This document shows, in pieces, positions 62,026 through 64,000 of a stretch of 64,000 nucleotides of DNA (its first letter is position 1; each line of letters begins with the position of its first letter). Location: contig NZ_CP012831.1 in NCBI RefSeq assembly GCF_001307275.1, positions 434,001-498,000 on the forward strand, written 5' to 3'. This DNA is from Pseudomonas fluorescens. Lineage in GTDB: Bacteria; Pseudomonadota; Gammaproteobacteria; Pseudomonadales; Pseudomonadaceae. A model generated the notes under the pieces. It did not search any database. It was not told the origin of the DNA and saw only the letters and a program-made list of their open reading frames with translations. The translations under genes and the position numbers were made by a program.

Positions 62026-62733
62026 TCAAGCCTTGGCCAGCGCCGGCGTCGATTTGCTGCGTGGACGCAGTTGCGCGGCCGCCATGGCCTCATCGGTGAC
62101 GCCACTCTCGGCACGCATGCCGGCCGCCAGGAACGGCACCATCAGGCGCATCACCTGCTCGATCGAGGTGTTCACGCCAAAATCGGTTTCAGCGATGGCC
62201 CGCAGCGCCTTGATCCCGGACATGCTGAACGCGGCGGCGCCGAGCATGAAGTGCACTCGCCAGAACAACTCGATGGGTGGGATGCGCGGTGCGGCTTCGT
62301 TGACCAACAGCATATAGCGACGGAACACCTTGCCGTACATGTCTTCCAGGTATCGCCGCAGGTGGCCCTGGCTCTGGCTGAAGGCCAGGCCCAGCAGGCG
62401 CATGAAAATGGACAGGTCGTTACCGCTGCGCGGTTGCACGACAAGGGCTTGCTCGACCAGGATTTCCAGCAGCTCTTCCAGGGTAGGCTTGACGTCAGGC
62501 TTGGCTTGGCGCCGCTCCAGTTCACGATCGAGGCTGAGGCAGAAAGGCCCGAGGAAGCGCGAGAAGACCGCTTGGATCAAGGCCTTTTTCGAGCCGAAGT
62601 GATAATTCACCGCCGCCAGGTTGACCCCGGCCTTGCTGGTGATCAGACGCAATGAGGTTTCGGCGAAACCTTTTTCCGCGAACAACTGCTCGGCAGCATC
62701 GAGAATGCGTTCAACGGTTTCCGACTGGGCCAT
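62026..62733 (-). CDS. psrA: TetR-family regulator PsrA
   Basis: The 235-residue TetR regulator has an N-terminal helix-turn-helix (AAEQLFAEKGFAETSLRLITSKAGVNLAAVNYHFGSKKAL). In Pseudomonas PsrA senses long-chain fatty acids, represses itself and fad genes, and activates rpoS. The gene order nagZ-psrA-lexA is the P. aeruginosa order, and two PsrA boxes lie in its promoter. Confidence 0.95.
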   Translation of the reverse strand: MAQSETVERILDAAEQLFAEKGFAETSLRLITSKAGVNLAAVNYHFGSKKALIQAVFSRFLGPFCLSLDRELERRQAKPDVKPTLEELLEILVEQALVVQPRSGNDLSIFMRLLGLAFSQSQGHLRRYLEDMYGKVFRRYMLLVNEAAPRIPPIELFWRVHFMLGAAAFSMSGIKALRAIAETDFGVNTSIEQVMRLMVPFLAAGMRAESGVTDEAMAAAQLRPRSKSTPALAKA

Positions 62734-62748
62734 GGTTACTCCGCCTGA

Positions 62749-62775
62749 CAAACACTTGTTTGAAACATACGTTTC
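62749..62775 (-). promoter_or_regulatory. two tandem PsrA boxes upstream of psrA
   Basis: CAAAC-N4-GTTTG (62749-62762) and GAAAC-N4-GTTTC (62762-62775) both fit the PsrA palindrome (C/G)AAAC-N2-4-GTTT(G/C) and share one base. They start 16 bp before the psrA ATG, consistent with autorepression. Confidence 0.88.
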
Positions 62776-62929
62776 AGCCCAGGGGTTGTCAAGCCTGCCG
62801 GGGCGTTTTGCGAACGCCCGGTCACGTATTTAACCACACCTTTTCACAGGGGGTAGCCCTGCCCCATCCCACAACCCGACCGACCGTCCAGCGGCCTGTG
62901 GAAAAAGGAGGATTGCCAAGTGGCGTTCA

Positions 62930-62964
62930 CTGTATATAATCCCAGTCACTGTATAAAAAGACAG
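62930..62964 (+). promoter_or_regulatory. two LexA (SOS) boxes upstream of lexA
   Basis: CTG-N10-CAG sites are at 62930-62945 and 62949-62964. The TATATAAT/TATAAA in them fits the SOS box and also the core promoter. They lie 11 bp or more before the lexA ATG, as in other gamma-proteobacteria. Confidence 0.95.
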
Positions 62965-62974
62965 AGCGATCAAT

Positions 62975-63583
62975 ATGCTAAAGCTGACGCCACGCCAAGC
63001 AGAGATTCTGGCCTTCATCAAACGCTGCCTCGAAGACAACGGCTACCCGCCGACCCGTGCGGAAATCGCACAGGAACTGGGTTTCAAGTCGCCCAACGCG
63101 GCTGAAGAACACCTCAAGGCGCTGGCGCGCAAGGGCGCGATCGAAATGACCCCGGGCGCATCCCGTGGCATTCGTATCCCCGGCTTCGAAGCCAAGGCCG
63201 ACGAAACCACCCTGCCGATCATCGGCCGAGTCGCGGCGGGCGCACCGATCCTTGCCCAGCAGCACGTCGAGGAATCCTGCAACATCAACCCTTCGTTCTT
63301 TCATCCCCGGGCCGATTACCTGCTTCGTGTACACGGCATGAGCATGAAGGACATCGGCATCTTCGACGGTGACCTCCTGGCCGTCCACACCACCCGCGAA
63401 GCCCGCAATGGCCAGATCGTGGTGGCGCGAATCGGTGACGAGGTGACCGTCAAGCGCTTCAAGCGCGACGGCAGCAAGGTCTGGCTCATTGCCGAGAACC
63501 CGGAGTTCGCCCCCATCGAAGTGAACCTGAAAGATCAGGACCTGGTCATCGAAGGCTTGAGCGTCGGCGTCATTCGCCGCTAA
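62975..63583 (+). CDS. lexA: SOS repressor LexA
   Basis: The 202-residue repressor has a winged helix-turn-helix ([20 protein letters not shown] ... [14 protein letters not shown]), the self-cleavage bond Ala88-Gly89 in RVAAGAPI, Ser123 in [10 protein letters not shown] and Lys160 in EVTVKRF. RecA-triggered self-cleavage opens the SOS regulon, which includes sulA 10 bp downstream. Confidence 0.98.
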   Translation: MLKLTPRQAEILAFIKRCLEDNGYPPTRAEIAQELGFKSPNAAEEHLKALARKGAIEMTPGASRGIRIPGFEAKADETTLPIIGRVAAGAPILAQQHVEESCNINPSFFHPRADYLLRVHGMSMKDIGIFDGDLLAVHTTREARNGQIVVARIGDEVTVKRFKRDGSKVWLIAENPEFAPIEVNLKDQDLVIEGLSVGVIRR

Positions 63584-63593
63584 AGGAGGCTTT

Positions 63594-64000
63594 ATGCAGT
63601 TCCCTCACACACCACAACACACACAACTTCCGCTGTTCGAGGCATTCATGGCCCAACCGCTGGTTCCAGTCCTGAAAGAGGTCATCGAGTCGCCCTGGGG
63701 CGTCGAACCCGAGGCCTTCAGCGAACTGTCGTTACGTGGTGCGGCCGGAAACTGCCTGAACCTGCTGGCGCCGATTCTGCGAGAACTCAGCCAGGACCAG
63801 GATGCTCGCTGGTTGACGCTGATCGCCCCACCGGCCAGCGTTACCCAGGCCTGGCTGCGTGACGCCGGCCTGAACCGTGAGCGCATCCTGTTGCTGCAGC
63901 CGAGGGGCACCCAAAGCGCCCAACAGTTGACTTGCGAGGCCTTGCGTCTGGGCCGTAGCCACACCGTGGTCAGCTGGCTCAACCCACTGACCACGGCCGC
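63594..64000 (+). CDS. sulA: SOS cell-division inhibitor SulA, 3' end cut by window edge
   Basis: The frame runs from ATG 63594 (after AAAGGAGG) past the right edge without a stop. The visible 135 residues have the SulA-type pattern NLLAPILRELSQDQDARWLTLIAPP and RERILLLQPRGTQSAQQLTCEALRLG. SulA blocks FtsZ polymerisation after DNA damage. Cotranscription with lexA is the Pseudomonas arrangement. Confidence 0.93.
   Translation, partial: MQFPHTPQHTQLPLFEAFMAQPLVPVLKEVIESPWGVEPEAFSELSLRGAAGNCLNLLAPILRELSQDQDARWLTLIAPPASVTQAWLRDAGLNRERILLLQPRGTQSAQQLTCEALRLGRSHTVVSWLNPLTTA

Overview
The window is chromosomal DNA of a Pseudomonas of the P. fluorescens group. The right half follows Pseudomonas gene order closely (mlaA, a PhnX-like HAD protein, a DUF4404 gene, queF, a cupredoxin and copRS; lolCDE; gap, mfd, csiV, nagZ, psrA, lexA, sulA). 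Intergenic DNA carries many REP elements with the GAGCNAGCTCGC core typical of that group.

Bases 1 to about 33,160 are a P2-type myovirus prophage whose left end lies outside the window. The P2 order of virion and lysis genes is complete: portal Q and terminase P leftward; O, N, M, L and X; a holin, muramidase and nested Rz/Rz1 spanins; R and S; V, W, J and I; tail fibre and its chaperone; FI, FII, E/E' with a T TTT TTG slippery site; T, U and D. Three TGTA-N11-TACA boxes precede the O, V and FI transcription units and are the likely targets of an Ogr-like zinc finger protein at 25765-26055. The early region is not P2-like. It has an XRE repressor facing a Cro-like gene across an operator that sits in the promoter spacer, a YmfL/CII-like protein, a primase-helicase, a string of small genes and a PrtN-like protein. 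A tyrosine recombinase then abuts dusA, whose 5' end is the attachment site. The Q end of the late genes faces one attachment site and int the other, an arrangement closer to phiCTX than to P2.

Several AT-rich genes do not belong to the virion programme and look like cargo: a PIN-domain gene with a small membrane protein gene (left end), a DUF4145 gene inserted antisense between S and V, a large coiled-coil membrane protein after D, and a secreted DUF2511 protein in the repressor operon. The most unusual non-coding structure is a leader repeated three times (29.6, 30.2 and 30.75 kb). Each copy has a hairpin with the same CGGCAA loop but different, still paired stems, and sits about 20 nt upstream of a near-identical GGAGAAGCACC-ATG-CA start. 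A second repeated motif, GTTGGTAC, occurs at the int-dusA junction and again at 24.2 kb.

Bases 33,083-64,000 are core genome. They hold dusA and tal; the hsbR-hsbA regulatory pair; mlaA; queF; a copper-response locus with a CopR box; the lipoprotein-export operon lolCDE; a PilZ protein with a glycerophosphodiesterase; sthA; an ApbE-type flavin transferase; a citrate-type MFS transporter; gap; mfd; csiV; a SWIM/SNF2 helicase; nagZ; psrA with two tandem PsrA boxes; and the lexA-sulA SOS operon with two LexA boxes. sulA runs off the right edge.
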